A DNA stretch of 64,000 bases from Fibrobacter sp. UWB11 (GTDB lineage Bacteria > Fibrobacterota > Fibrobacteria > Fibrobacterales > Fibrobacteraceae), in contig NZ_FSRT01000003.1 in the NCBI RefSeq assembly GCF_900143015.1, forward strand, positions 124,001 to 188,000. Direction: 5' to 3'. Below the pieces are notes generated by a model, which saw nothing but the letters and a program-made list of their open reading frames with translations, was not told the origin of the DNA and did no database searches. This document shows, in pieces, positions 52,852 to 61,900 of the stretch (the stretch's first letter is position 1; each line of letters opens with the position of its first letter). Made by a program: the position numbers and the translations under genes.

Positions 52852-53919
52852 TTACACCCCTTCTTTTACGAACAACTGTTCCAACTGGTCCGGACTCGAC
52901 GAACGGGCTAGAGCATCAAAGCGGTCAATCTTGTGATTCTTGACAAGTTCACACAAGCACATATTCATCGTATTCATGCCGAACTTCTGACCAATTTCAA
53001 TCATGGATTCAATCTGATGAACCTTGTCATCACGGATTAGAGCGCGAATACCCGGCGTCACGTTCATGACTTCGTATGCCATCACACGACCACCGCCAAT
53101 TTTCGGCAAAAGGGTCTGACAGATAACGCCCTGAAGCACAAACGAGAGCTGCGTACGCACGGTCTGCTGTTCGCCCTTCGGGAAAGCGTCAACCACACGG
53201 TTAATCGTCTGGACGCAAGAGTTTGTATGAAGCGTTGCAAAAGTCAAGTGACCCGTTTCAGCAATAGTAAGGGCAGCACGAATCGTTTCCAAGTCACGCA
53301 TTTCGCCGATGAGCACCACGTCAGGGTCCTGACGGAGAGCCATCTTAAGAGCCTGGGCAAAGCTGTGCGTATCACTACCGACTTCGCGCTGGTTAATCAT
53401 GCACCCCTGGTGCTTGTGCAAAAATTCGATCGGGTCTTCAACCGTCAAAATGTGGTCGTGACGTTCCTTGTTGATTTTATCAATCATTGCAGCCAAGGTC
53501 GTCGATTTACCAGAGCCGGTCGCACCTGTCACAAGGACAAGTCCGGAAGGGCGGGTCGTAAATTCGGCCATGATTTTCGGAAGACCGAGGTCCTTAAAAG
53601 TCTTGATTTCAAGAGGAATAATACGGAGCGCAAGAGCCACACAACCGCGCTGCAAGTATGCGTTAGCACGGAAACGCGCAAGGTTTGCAATACCGAATGA
53701 AAAGTCACATTCCTTTTGTTGCTCAAAAGTCTTTTTCTGGGCTTCATTCATCAAGCTGTAAGTCATACGCATGGTTTCGTCGGGCTTGAGCTTGTTTTCT
53801 CCGATAGGAGTGAGCTTACCGGAAAGACGAATAAGAGGAGGCGAACCGGCTGTGATATGCAAGTCGGAAGCGCCCCGTTTAACCATTTCTGCTAAAAGAT
53901 CCTGAATGTTATATGCCAT
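52852..53919 (-). CDS. pilT: PilT twitching-motility ATPase
   Basis: A 355-residue ATPase with Walker A GATGSGKST (about residue 136), the Asp box around TVEDPIEFLHKH, Walker B VVLIGEMRDLET and the His box GHLTFATLHTNS. All catalytic residues are present, unlike in the two relatives at 10785 and 11807. It powers retraction of type IV pili. TATATT ends seven bases before the ATG, suggesting a leaderless mRNA. Confidence 0.95.
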   Translation of the reverse strand: MAYNIQDLLAEMVKRGASDLHITAGSPPLIRLSGKLTPIGENKLKPDETMRMTYSLMNEAQKKTFEQQKECDFSFGIANLARFRANAYLQRGCVALALRIIPLEIKTFKDLGLPKIMAEFTTRPSGLVLVTGATGSGKSTTLAAMIDKINKERHDHILTVEDPIEFLHKHQGCMINQREVGSDTHSFAQALKMALRQDPDVVLIGEMRDLETIRAALTIAETGHLTFATLHTNSCVQTINRVVDAFPKGEQQTVRTQLSFVLQGVICQTLLPKIGGGRVMAYEVMNVTPGIRALIRDDKVHQIESMIEIGQKFGMNTMNMCLCELVKNHKIDRFDALARSSSPDQLEQLFVKEGV

Positions 53920-53926
53920 ATTCTAG

Positions 53927-53932
53927 AATATA
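53927..53932 (-). promoter_or_regulatory. -10 box of pilTC, probably leaderless
   Basis: TATATT on the minus strand, seven bases before the pilT ATG; no clear Shine-Dalgarno sequence and only a weak -35. Confidence 0.4.
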
Positions 53933-53970
53933 ACTTAAAAAGCTCAAAAATTTCATAAATTCTTTACACA

Positions 53971-54489
53971 ATGCGTTCTTCCACTTATAAAATACTCGCA
54001 TGGGTAGGGGCAATCATTTTCTTCGCGTTTGCATTTTACGCGATTGAATCGCATTCCCGCCCAAAACTGAACTTCCCGGAGACGGTCGTGAATTTCACCG
54101 CCGACAACGTGATGGGGGGTAAGTCGGACTACGCAAGCGAGAAAGGGACAGCAACGCTCATTGTACTTACTGCATCCTGGTGCCCCGCATGCCGGGCTGA
54201 ACTGCCTGTACTCAAGCAGTTCTACGAAGAATTCGAGCCCAAGGGACTTAAAATCTTAATGATTGACGAGGACGATTCAAAAAAGGTCGCCCGCAAGTAC
54301 AAAAAAAGCATGGACATTCCGTGGACGATGCTCCACTGGAACTACGACGCCATCAAGGCACTTGGAAACCCGGGCGTGATTCCGGTCAGCTTTGTCGTGG
54401 ACAAGGACGACAAGATCCAGCATGTCGATGTCGGATCGCTGAATGAACTGAAAGTCCGCCACGAGCTAAAGAGACTGCTGGGATTGTAA
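53971..54489 (+). CDS. TlpA/ResA-like membrane-anchored thioredoxin
   Basis: A 172-residue protein with an N-terminal membrane anchor (AWVGAIIFFAFAFYAI) and a thioredoxin fold with redox motif WCPAC (in LTASWCPACRAELPVLKQFY). The cis-proline region is GNPGVIPVSFVVDK. It would reduce or exchange disulphides outside the membrane, as in cytochrome maturation or oxidative repair; the partner is unknown. TAAATT lies nine bases before the ATG. Confidence 0.88.
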   Translation: MRSSTYKILAWVGAIIFFAFAFYAIESHSRPKLNFPETVVNFTADNVMGGKSDYASEKGTATLIVLTASWCPACRAELPVLKQFYEEFEPKGLKILMIDEDDSKKVARKYKKSMDIPWTMLHWNYDAIKALGNPGVIPVSFVVDKDDKIQHVDVGSLNELKVRHELKRLLGL

Positions 54490-54494
54490 TACAA

Positions 54495-54526
54495 GATGGC
54501 GCCCCCGGAACTAGTCCGGGGTGACA
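54495..54526. repeat. Dispersed palindrome between convergent genes
   Basis: GATGGCGCCCCCGG and CCGGGGTGACA around ACTAGT; same family as 51269. Confidence 0.7.
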
Positions 54527-54546
54527 ATGTAAGGGGCTGTTGCGCG

Positions 54547-55518
54547 TTAAGCAATGGGGCTCGGGAACAAAATCACGTCAGCGATTTCTTCTTTGCCGAG
54601 GGCGAGCATGAACAGGCGGTCTAGCCCAAGCGCCACACCGGAACAAGCAGGCATTCCCGATTCAAGAGCAGCGAGAAAGCGTTCGTCCAGCGGAGGCAGA
54701 GGCTTGTTCATTGCACGGCGGATGTCCAAGTCAGCATTGAAGCGGCGGCGCTGCTCCACGGCATCTGTGAGTTCCGTATAACCGTTGCAGAGTTCCACCT
54801 GATTCACGAAAAGTTCAAAGCGGCGAGCCCACACACGACCGTCAGCGTCGGTGTAGGTCTGCGCAAGCGCAGCCTGCGATGGCGGATAATCCAAGATGAA
54901 CTCGGGGCCGTTACTCGCCAGCGCGGGCTCGACCAAGAATACCATCATGTAGTCCCACCACTCTTCGCGAGTGAGCGTTTCGCTCCCAACAGGCACCGGG
55001 ACATCACGTGCAGCACAAGCATCTGCAAAGTCCGAAAGTTTTTCGCAAAACGGATCGATACCAGCGTAGTTCTTAAACGCGTCAATCCAGCGGGTGCGGC
55101 GCGCGTTTAGTTTAGTCCCAATAATTTCGCTCACGAGGTCCTCGACTTCGTCCATGAGCTTTTCTTGCGGCATACCCACGCGGTACCATTCCACCATCGA
55201 AAATTCGTTGTTGTGGTGGCCGCCGAATTCATCCTTGCGGAACGATTTGGTAATCTGGAAAATGTCCCCGAAGTTCGCGGCAAGCAAACGCTTCATGTGA
55301 AATTCTGGGCTCGTCATCATGAACCGCTTCGGGTCTTCGATTTCAAAGTAATCAAGCTGCGGGTCCGTTCCACCATAGGCAGAAAGCACAGGCGTCTCGA
55401 CTTCGAGCGCATTACGACGAACAAAGAAATCACGGACTTTGGTCATCAGCGCTTGGCGCCTGATCCAAGTTTCACGCGAACAGGTGGGCGCAAATGCGCC
55501 CGACTTTAAATTTTCCAT
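54547..55518 (-). CDS. epmA: EF-P lysine ligase EpmA (GenX/PoxA)
   Basis: A 323-residue protein resembling the catalytic core of class II lysyl-tRNA synthetase without the tRNA-binding domain. Visible blocks are ALEVETPVLSAYGGTDPQL, MMTSPEFHMKRLL, FRKDEFGGHHNNEFSMVEWY and GVALGLDRLFMLALG. EpmA attaches beta-lysine to elongation factor P. No epmB or efp gene is in the window. Its ATG follows the stop codon of the upstream FISUMP gene directly (TAAATG), so the two are coupled, an unusual pairing. Confidence 0.92.
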   Translation of the reverse strand: MENLKSGAFAPTCSRETWIRRQALMTKVRDFFVRRNALEVETPVLSAYGGTDPQLDYFEIEDPKRFMMTSPEFHMKRLLAANFGDIFQITKSFRKDEFGGHHNNEFSMVEWYRVGMPQEKLMDEVEDLVSEIIGTKLNARRTRWIDAFKNYAGIDPFCEKLSDFADACAARDVPVPVGSETLTREEWWDYMMVFLVEPALASNGPEFILDYPPSQAALAQTYTDADGRVWARRFELFVNQVELCNGYTELTDAVEQRRRFNADLDIRRAMNKPLPPLDERFLAALESGMPACSGVALGLDRLFMLALGKEEIADVILFPSPIA

Positions 55519-56898
55519 TTATTCAGCTCCGGCTACACAACGGACAGCAAGATAGAAACTCGGGTCCACCGTGATAGAGCCAACATCCTTGTCTGAAGCA
55601 AACATGGTGCGAGCTTTGCCGCGAGAATCGGTATCGACATCCGCCGTCCAAAAATAGGCGCCATCGCCCATCGTCGTGCAGACGCCGCTCTTGTTGGCGT
55701 AACCGCCGAACATGGCCGTAAACGCGTAATCGTCGCTGCCGTTGCTCTTGAGTTTGAGAGCGGCTTCGCGAGAACCGCCTGCATAGTCTTCAAGCTTTTT
55801 CCAGTCTGCATCCGTAGCGAGATGATAGCCATCCGGGCAAGCAGTCTTGGCGGCTTCCTGCGTGTAGAGGCGGCCAAAGGTCTTGCAATTTCCATCATCG
55901 CGGTCATAGCACATCGAACCATCCTTGGCATCGTAATTCAAGTTTTCTACGAACCAATTAACACCGCCAATTTCCTTGACCTTATAAACTTGTTTGTCAC
56001 GTTTGTCAACAAAGTTTTTGAAAACAGGGCAACGAGTGCTGAAACCTTCGGCAGAAAGAATCGGATCCACCTTGCCTTTCCATGCCGTACAGAAGCGGAA
56101 CAACTGACCGCCTGGGAGCGACGATTTTGCAGCCTTGTGCTTCGCGGCCCAAGATTTCACATAATTCACGCCCGTCACAGCAGTATCCGGAATCGAGAGC
56201 ACCTTGGCATACTTGCTCGTGTAAGCGGCATACGTTCCGGCAACAGACATCGGAGCCTTCCAGAAGCCTTCCGTAAGACCCGTACGGAGAGCGGCAAAAA
56301 CCGGCGACGGCTTATAAACCTTGATTGTCTTATCGACCATCTGCTCCGGATTCTTTTTGCAGTCGACATCATGATTGATAGCCATCAAAGAATTTGCATC
56401 CACCTTGCATTGGGCAAGACACTTTGTTCGTGCCGCACCTTTCTTAGGGCACGGTTTCCAGACCGTCGTATCGACACTCACAAGGGACTGTTTTCCAAAA
56501 GCCTTTGTCTTCGTTGCAACCTTTGCCACTTCGTCAAGCGTCTTGAGAGCCTTGCCACTCCCCTTTTCGGCATCGTTAAACAAATACTTGATTACACCCG
56601 TGCAAGCATTGGCCGCATTGGCCATCCCGCAAACTTTTGTTCCAAATCCATACGCGAATTGCGATGGGCAAGCAGCAAAAGCTTCATCCGGCATCTGCTT
56701 GAAAACCTTTGCATAAATATTGGACGCGTTCTTTGCAGACATCTTGCCGCAATAAATTTCTTCCATTTCACCGGAATCAACAATTTTACGAACCTTTTTC
56801 CAGTTGTTCGAATCGACAGCGTTGCGGAGAGCCTCCTGCGCAAACGCCCCCTGAGCCAAAAATGCGGAAATCAAACCCGCCACAAAAAACTTCTTCAT
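55519..56898 (-). CDS. Secreted FISUMP-domain protein
   Basis: A 459-residue protein with a normal Sec signal (MKKFFVAGLISAFLAQGAFA), not a lipoprotein. Residues 20-290 form a helical, Cys-containing region unlike the cassette lipoproteins (EEIYCGKMSAKNASNIYAKV, GYGFGTKVCG-type words). The FISUMP domain begins near residue 296 (FVDKRDKQVYKVKEIGGVNW, FVENLNY), continues through YGRLY-like FGRLYTQEAAKTACPDGYHL and ends YLAVRCVAGAE. It is the promoter-proximal gene of a pair with epmA. Function unknown. Confidence 0.85.
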   Translation of the reverse strand: MKKFFVAGLISAFLAQGAFAQEALRNAVDSNNWKKVRKIVDSGEMEEIYCGKMSAKNASNIYAKVFKQMPDEAFAACPSQFAYGFGTKVCGMANAANACTGVIKYLFNDAEKGSGKALKTLDEVAKVATKTKAFGKQSLVSVDTTVWKPCPKKGAARTKCLAQCKVDANSLMAINHDVDCKKNPEQMVDKTIKVYKPSPVFAALRTGLTEGFWKAPMSVAGTYAAYTSKYAKVLSIPDTAVTGVNYVKSWAAKHKAAKSSLPGGQLFRFCTAWKGKVDPILSAEGFSTRCPVFKNFVDKRDKQVYKVKEIGGVNWFVENLNYDAKDGSMCYDRDDGNCKTFGRLYTQEAAKTACPDGYHLATDADWKKLEDYAGGSREAALKLKSNGSDDYAFTAMFGGYANKSGVCTTMGDGAYFWTADVDTDSRGKARTMFASDKDVGSITVDPSFYLAVRCVAGAE

Positions 56899-57127
56899 TT
56901 TTTCCTCTTTTTACCTTTACTGGATCCTGCTCCTTCGAACCTAACTCAACTAAGTCAACAAGTTGACTAGTTTCGTATATCGACTTCGCTCAGGATGACC
57001 ATTGAATAGTTTAAATATATTACGAATTATAACCAATACTTAACGCAGATGCAAAAAAATTGTTGCACACTAATAATATTTTACTATTGCTAGCCACCTG
57101 TTATGTAGGTTTTCTATCTTTGGCACC
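56899..57127. other. Intergenic region with a short palindrome
   Basis: The gap between divergent genes contains the palindrome AGTCAACAAGTTGACT (56953-56968), a CTTCGCTCAGGATGACC word of the dispersed repeats (56983-56999), and the sufS -10 box at 57115-57120. Confidence 0.5.
57115..57120 (+). promoter_or_regulatory. -10 box of sufS, probably leaderless
   Basis: TATCTT seven bases before the ATG; no ribosome site; the -35 is weak. Confidence 0.42.
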
Positions 57128-58354
57128 ATGTTTAATGCAGAACTCACACGCAATGAATTCCCGATGCTAGTCGCTGGCGACAAGGAGCAAAAGCCCCTCG
57201 CCTTTTTGGACAGCACCGCCACGACTCAAAAACCCGCCTGCGTCATTGATGCGATGGACGATTTTTACCGCGAACATTACAGTTCCGTAAAACGCGGCGT
57301 TTACCGCTTGAGCGCCCGCACCACGGAAGCGTTCGAAAAGACGCGCAAGGACATTGCGAAGTTCATCAACGCAAAAACCGAAGACGAAATTGTGTTCACC
57401 CGCGGCACCACCGAGAGCATCAATCTCGTGGCCTGGAGCTACGGACGCAAATTCTTTAACGAAGGCGACGAAGTCTTAATCAGCGCTTTGGAACATCACG
57501 CAAACATCGTGAGCTGGCAACTCGTTGCCGAAATGAAAGGCGCTAAAATCAAGGTCATCCCCGTCAAGGACGATGGCGACTTGGATTTGGCAGCACTTCC
57601 CAGCCTCCTCACGCCGCGCACCAAGATGGTCGCCGTTGCCCACGTAAGCAACTCCGTCGGCACAGTCAACCCAATTGAAGAAATCATCGCCACAGTACGC
57701 AAGTTTGCCCCACAGGCAAAAGTTTTGATTGACGCCGCCCAGAGTTCTAGCCACATCAAGATTGACGTGCAAAAGCTCGACTGCGATTTTCTCGCCTTCA
57801 GCGGTCACAAGATGTACGGTCCGACCGGAATTGGCGTGCTTTACGGCAAATACGATGTACTCGACAGCATGCCACCTTGGCACGGCGGTGGCGAAATGAT
57901 CAAGAACGTGACTTTCGAAAAGACAACCTACGCTGATGTGCCAGCCCGCTTTGAAGCTGGTACCCCTGCCATTGCCGAAGTTATCGGCCTTGGAAAAGCG
58001 GTGGAATGGCTGAACGAAAAAGGCCTCGACAACATCCGTGAACACGAAGCTCAAATTACGCAGTACGCCTTGAAGCAGCTCGCCGAAATTCCGCAAGTAA
58101 AAGTTCTTGGCAATCCGAAGGAACGTGGTGCACTCATCAGCATTACTTTGGACGGAATTGCCGTTGGTGATGCAGCGATGATTCTCGACGAAGAAAACGT
58201 CGCCGTGCGCAGCGGGCACCATTGCGCGCAACCCGTGATGGACCGCTTTGGGCTTGACGCCACGCTCCGCTTGAGCTTTGGCGCCTACACGCTCGAACGC
58301 GACATCGACCGTTTTGTTGCGGGAATCAAGCGCGTGATCAGGCTGTTCGCATAA
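57128..58354 (+). CDS. sufS: Cysteine desulfurase SufS
   Basis: A 408-residue class II (SufS-type) PLP enzyme. The PLP lysine is in FLAFSGHKMYGPTGIG, the aspartate in LIDAAQSSSH, and the persulphide cysteine in VRSGHHCAQPVM. It takes sulphur from cysteine for iron-sulphur cluster assembly. No other suf genes are adjacent here, and a terminator follows, so it is expressed alone. The ATG at 57128 gives the normal N-terminus. Confidence 0.94.
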   Translation: MFNAELTRNEFPMLVAGDKEQKPLAFLDSTATTQKPACVIDAMDDFYREHYSSVKRGVYRLSARTTEAFEKTRKDIAKFINAKTEDEIVFTRGTTESINLVAWSYGRKFFNEGDEVLISALEHHANIVSWQLVAEMKGAKIKVIPVKDDGDLDLAALPSLLTPRTKMVAVAHVSNSVGTVNPIEEIIATVRKFAPQAKVLIDAAQSSSHIKIDVQKLDCDFLAFSGHKMYGPTGIGVLYGKYDVLDSMPPWHGGGEMIKNVTFEKTTYADVPARFEAGTPAIAEVIGLGKAVEWLNEKGLDNIREHEAQITQYALKQLAEIPQVKVLGNPKERGALISITLDGIAVGDAAMILDEENVAVRSGHHCAQPVMDRFGLDATLRLSFGAYTLERDIDRFVAGIKRVIRLFA

Positions 58355-58422
58355 GAGACAAACGGCAAGCAATAAAACGCAGGACGCGCACGCGAAATTC
58401 GCAAGAAACGCGCAAAGATTTG

Positions 58423-58452
58423 AAAAGGTAGTCTAAGGACTACCTTTTTTTT
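58423..58452. terminator. Bidirectional terminator between sufS and the Rpn gene
   Basis: An 11-base perfect stem AAAAGGTAGTC/GACTACCTTTT with a four-base loop, eight T on the plus side and A-run on the other; it serves both convergent genes. Confidence 0.88.
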
Positions 58453-58461
58453 GTTACAGGC

Positions 58462-59370
58462 TCATTTATTTGACGCTTTTTCCTGCATCGCTTTGGCTTC
58501 CTGAATCTTTTCTTCAGGAATTCCAAGTTGGCGCATAACATCCAAAGCATTGTCGAAACCCTTTTCGAGTCCTTTTTCAAGACTAGCTTTTTCAGCGGCA
58601 CGGCGAGCATCCCCGGCGCTTACAAAGCCCATCCTCTGTCCGATACTTTTCCATGCCATCTGAAGATCCTCCACGGTACTTTCGTCAATATACTCTCCCA
58701 AATATAATATGATTTTTTCGATAAGGGTAGCCTGCTCGTCGCTAGGCATTTTTCGAAGTATAGTTTCGACATTCGGGATAGCCGCCTTAAAACCTTCAGG
58801 GCTGAAAGCGTACTTCATCGCCATCACCCCGACTGCCGCCGCAGGGGATTCGGATTCAACACAGGCAATATCATCAGCTGCGGCAAGATTCACAAGCACG
58901 CACTCAAAAGGAAGTTCGTTCCCCTGAAATTTAGCACGCGCCTTTTTGCGAAATTCCGCCAAAGGATCCCATCCGGTAGGGCCGTTGTAGATGATAATCG
59001 CCTTTGTCGGAATCCAGCTGAACACTTCGTCTTCGTGATCCATGATGACCCGAAGAGCGTAACGTCCGACTTGATTGAGTACGCTTTTCTCCTGTTTGGA
59101 CTTGTGTTCCAAAAGGATGCCGACATTGATTTCGCCGCCGCCCGAAAGATGAGCCTTGAACGCGATGTCAGCTTCGCCGCGTTCGCCAACTTCGCTGTAA
59201 GTGTCCGGCAGACGCACAAGCGAATCCAAGTCCACTTCGGCAAGGACTCTGTCGAGATTGCCGTTGTCCTTGCGGCAAATGTTCAGCAACGCCTTGGCAT
59301 TTTTGGGAACGCTATAGACATAACGGAAAAATCCGTCGTGGTCGCGCGACCGCATTTTATCTTGACTCAT
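58462..59370 (-). CDS. Rpn-type PD-(D/E)XK nuclease/transposase-like protein
   Basis: A 302-residue protein of the Rpn/YhgA (PDDEXK transposase-like) family: HDGFFRYVYSVPKNAKALL at the start, ADIAFKAHLSGGGEINVGIL leading to the catalytic LLEHKSK, and YALRVIMDHE. The C-terminus is a charged helix (EKGLEKGFDNALDVMRQLG) usual in this family. Rpn proteins are DNA nucleases that stimulate recA-independent recombination in E. coli; some homologues are linked with phage defence. AGGAGG precedes the ATG. It lies beside an accessory gene group. Confidence 0.87.
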   Translation of the reverse strand: MSQDKMRSRDHDGFFRYVYSVPKNAKALLNICRKDNGNLDRVLAEVDLDSLVRLPDTYSEVGERGEADIAFKAHLSGGGEINVGILLEHKSKQEKSVLNQVGRYALRVIMDHEDEVFSWIPTKAIIIYNGPTGWDPLAEFRKKARAKFQGNELPFECVLVNLAAADDIACVESESPAAAVGVMAMKYAFSPEGFKAAIPNVETILRKMPSDEQATLIEKIILYLGEYIDESTVEDLQMAWKSIGQRMGFVSAGDARRAAEKASLEKGLEKGFDNALDVMRQLGIPEEKIQEAKAMQEKASNK

Positions 59371-59393
59371 TTAGCCTCCTGATTCTGAAAAAA

Positions 59394-59418
59394 GAAAAAC
59401 ATCCGATTTTTTCGGATG
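59394..59418 (-). terminator. Terminator of the AAA ATPase gene
   Basis: CATCCGA/TCGGATG stem with an A-rich loop and five T on the minus strand, about 90 bases after the stop at 59507. Confidence 0.75.
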
Positions 59419-59506
59419 CCTGAGGCCATTTCAAGGGTCATGCAGTAATGTACCAATAATTGAATATAGTGGCAAGTGGCAATTTGTAACTTTACTGTAA
59501 AATAAA

Positions 59507-61810
59507 TTACAGTCCCAATCTGCGTCCTTGATGGTCATCTTTGTTGGCAATTTCTTCGAGCATGTTCTGCATAATCAGTTCTCGCGTGCGCAAGTCAGCG
59601 GGAACGTAGACAAGTTTACGGCGAACATTCTGAAAATCGCTAATGGACACATTATCGCAAGCAAGAACTTCTCTTGGGCATTTATCCCCAAAAAACGATG
59701 TCCATGTTTTCGAGACCTGCTTAGAGTCCATATAGTCAAACGACAGCTTCAGTTGAAAACGCCGACGGATAGCCCAATCCAAAACATTCTCGTAATTCGT
59801 CGCCGCAATAAGCATTCCGTTGAACGAATCCATCTGGCATATAAACTCATTTACCAAAGTCACTTCCCAGTGATTTTTCACATTGCTACGATTATCAAAA
59901 AAGCTATCAGCCTCGTCAACGAAAAGAATGGCATCACTCTGTTCAGCCTCTCTGAACATTTCACGAATATTGCGTTCCGTATCGCCCACAATGCCGCCAA
60001 GAATATCGCTTGCGCGTTTCACAAGCAAATCTCGTCCAAGAATATCATGAGCAATATGCTTTGCATAAGCCGACTTCCCCGTTCCCGGAGGGCCATACAA
60101 AAAGATATTCAAGTTTTCTCTGCGTCCATTCAATTTTGAAGCACGCCATTGCGCATCGAAATTTTTGAGCATCGGAACGACATAATCAATATTCTTTACA
60201 TCCCCGCTAGAAATGCGGACACATTCCATATTATACTCGTTTCCTTTAGCCTCTTGCGAACCCATCGATATGCCCAAAAGTTTGGCATGAGACGTCGCAA
60301 TTTCACGAACCACATTCAACGGGGAAAAATCCGCTGCCTGCATCCGCTGCGCCTGACGAACCGCCAAAGTAATACTCCCCGCCATCACGGGAATTTCCTT
60401 GGCGATATTTTCTATTTCGTCATTACACAAAATCGATTCCGCCTGTTGCGCTTTAAGAACAGACTGCCAAATCGCAACGCGTTCCTTATTACTGAACGTG
60501 AAAAATTCCAGCGAATAGTCAAACCGGCGACGAGTACTATTTTCAATACACGCAATATTATTCGTTATCCAAATGACAGGCGTTTTCAGATTTTCAAAAA
60601 TGATATTCAGCAAACCTTTCTCCGCTTGGTTCAAAACCAAATCAGCCTCGTCCATCAAGATTACGCCACCACCCCGCTCACATTCCCAATCAGCAAGCAA
60701 CATAGAACGCAAACGAGTCTGCAAAAGGGATTCCTTATCCATAGATTCATCGCCCATGCCCACAGCAAGCAAAGGGACATTCAACTCCTGAGCAAGCGCT
60801 TTCGCAAGTTCCGTTTTTCCAGTTCCTTCACGACCGTAAAAAAGGATGTTAAGAGGAGCGCCCTTCTGATGAGTTTTCAGCATCTGCAAAACAAAGGACG
60901 CCCGCGGATTCGTCTTGGAAATCTGAGCATAATCGACGCAAGGCTTTGGCGCCGTTTTCAAATCCATAATCCTCGACATATCCGAAAAGCCATACAGAAA
61001 ATCGCTAACCTCGTTCGCCAAATACAGTTCACGTCGCTTGATTCTTAAATCCGAATTTCGGAACGACTCCTCCATACACACCAACTGGAACTTGATAAGA
61101 GCACTCTCCTTAGAACAAAGATTATGCAGCACAGTCGAATCAAGCCCCGCAATCAAAGAAATTCGCCTAAACGATCCCCGTTCGGACGGATCAAAGTAAT
61201 CAAACATCTTTGAGATCTTTTCAACCTTAAAAAACATATTATGATGATCGCGCAGCCATAAATACAGCACAAGATCCAGGGCTTCATCCGAAAGATGGAA
61301 AAGACGCTTCAATTCAAAAGCCCTCTGCATCGACACATCACTTTCATCGCATCCACCAGCAAGCCAGTTTGCTGAACACTCTTGAATCGACTGAGAGAGC
61401 AACTGACGTGTATAAGCATCACCATCGCCCCAATGAGCAACAAAGTCCAGAAAATGCCTAGCAAAAATGATTCTTCGGCTTTTATGGAATTCTTCGAGAA
61501 GGTCCTTTGCCTTGTACCACTTATCCTCAATCTCCGTCGTAATTCCAGTAGGAAGTTCAATGCATTCACGGGATTCATACACTCTATCCAAAAAAGTCGC
61601 AACGCATTCATCCGTCATATACTTGTCGCAAAAGACTCTACAATCCCCATCTGGATAATACCGCATAAAGCGGCTCCAAAATTCCATGATTTTCAAGTCC
61701 ATAAAAGTCGGCTGACCGCTCAGAGACTTTTCAGAGACACCTTCTTTACCAAGCATTTCGCGCTTATTTTTAAAATAATTTTCAATTGTATTTTCGTAAT
61801 GTAACTGCAT
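59507..61810 (-). CDS. Large protein with two AAA+ ATPase modules
   Basis: A 767-residue protein. Residues 1-300 are a helical domain I do not recognise. The first AAA+ module has Walker A GREGTGKT (about 325) and Walker B VILMDEAD (about 385); the second has GPPGTGKS (about 572) and ILFVDEAD (about 630), with ATNYENVLDWAIRRRF as sensor/arginine-finger region. Both nucleotide sites look functional. Double-AAA architecture suggests an unfoldase or remodelling machine; no peptidase is adjacent. The ATG at 61810 has GAGG upstream; 15 further upstream codons are rejected. Neighbours are a nuclease-like and a UDG-like protein, so a defence role is plausible but unproven. Confidence 0.82.
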   Translation of the reverse strand: MQLHYENTIENYFKNKREMLGKEGVSEKSLSGQPTFMDLKIMEFWSRFMRYYPDGDCRVFCDKYMTDECVATFLDRVYESRECIELPTGITTEIEDKWYKAKDLLEEFHKSRRIIFARHFLDFVAHWGDGDAYTRQLLSQSIQECSANWLAGGCDESDVSMQRAFELKRLFHLSDEALDLVLYLWLRDHHNMFFKVEKISKMFDYFDPSERGSFRRISLIAGLDSTVLHNLCSKESALIKFQLVCMEESFRNSDLRIKRRELYLANEVSDFLYGFSDMSRIMDLKTAPKPCVDYAQISKTNPRASFVLQMLKTHQKGAPLNILFYGREGTGKTELAKALAQELNVPLLAVGMGDESMDKESLLQTRLRSMLLADWECERGGGVILMDEADLVLNQAEKGLLNIIFENLKTPVIWITNNIACIENSTRRRFDYSLEFFTFSNKERVAIWQSVLKAQQAESILCNDEIENIAKEIPVMAGSITLAVRQAQRMQAADFSPLNVVREIATSHAKLLGISMGSQEAKGNEYNMECVRISSGDVKNIDYVVPMLKNFDAQWRASKLNGRRENLNIFLYGPPGTGKSAYAKHIAHDILGRDLLVKRASDILGGIVGDTERNIREMFREAEQSDAILFVDEADSFFDNRSNVKNHWEVTLVNEFICQMDSFNGMLIAATNYENVLDWAIRRRFQLKLSFDYMDSKQVSKTWTSFFGDKCPREVLACDNVSISDFQNVRRKLVYVPADLRTRELIMQNMLEEIANKDDHQGRRLGL

Positions 61811-61850
61811 GGTTTTAACCTCAATTTTGCACCATGCAATATAAAAGAAA

Positions 61851-61873
61851 CGCACGACAATTGATGTCGTGCG
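61851..61873. repeat. CGCACGACA/TGTCGTGCG palindrome upstream of the AAA gene
   Basis: Nine-base perfect arms around ATTGA, just upstream of a TATATT box (61838-61843, minus strand) and between two minus-strand genes. Related copies are at 63130 and at the right edge. Confidence 0.7.
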
Positions 61874-61900
61874 AGAAGAAAAGTTAAAAAGGTTTAAAAT

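Noticed and set aside
58462-59370. Insertion sequence with terminal inverted repeats
   Set aside because: The Rpn-type protein is transposase-like, but no terminal inverted repeats or target duplications were found around it.
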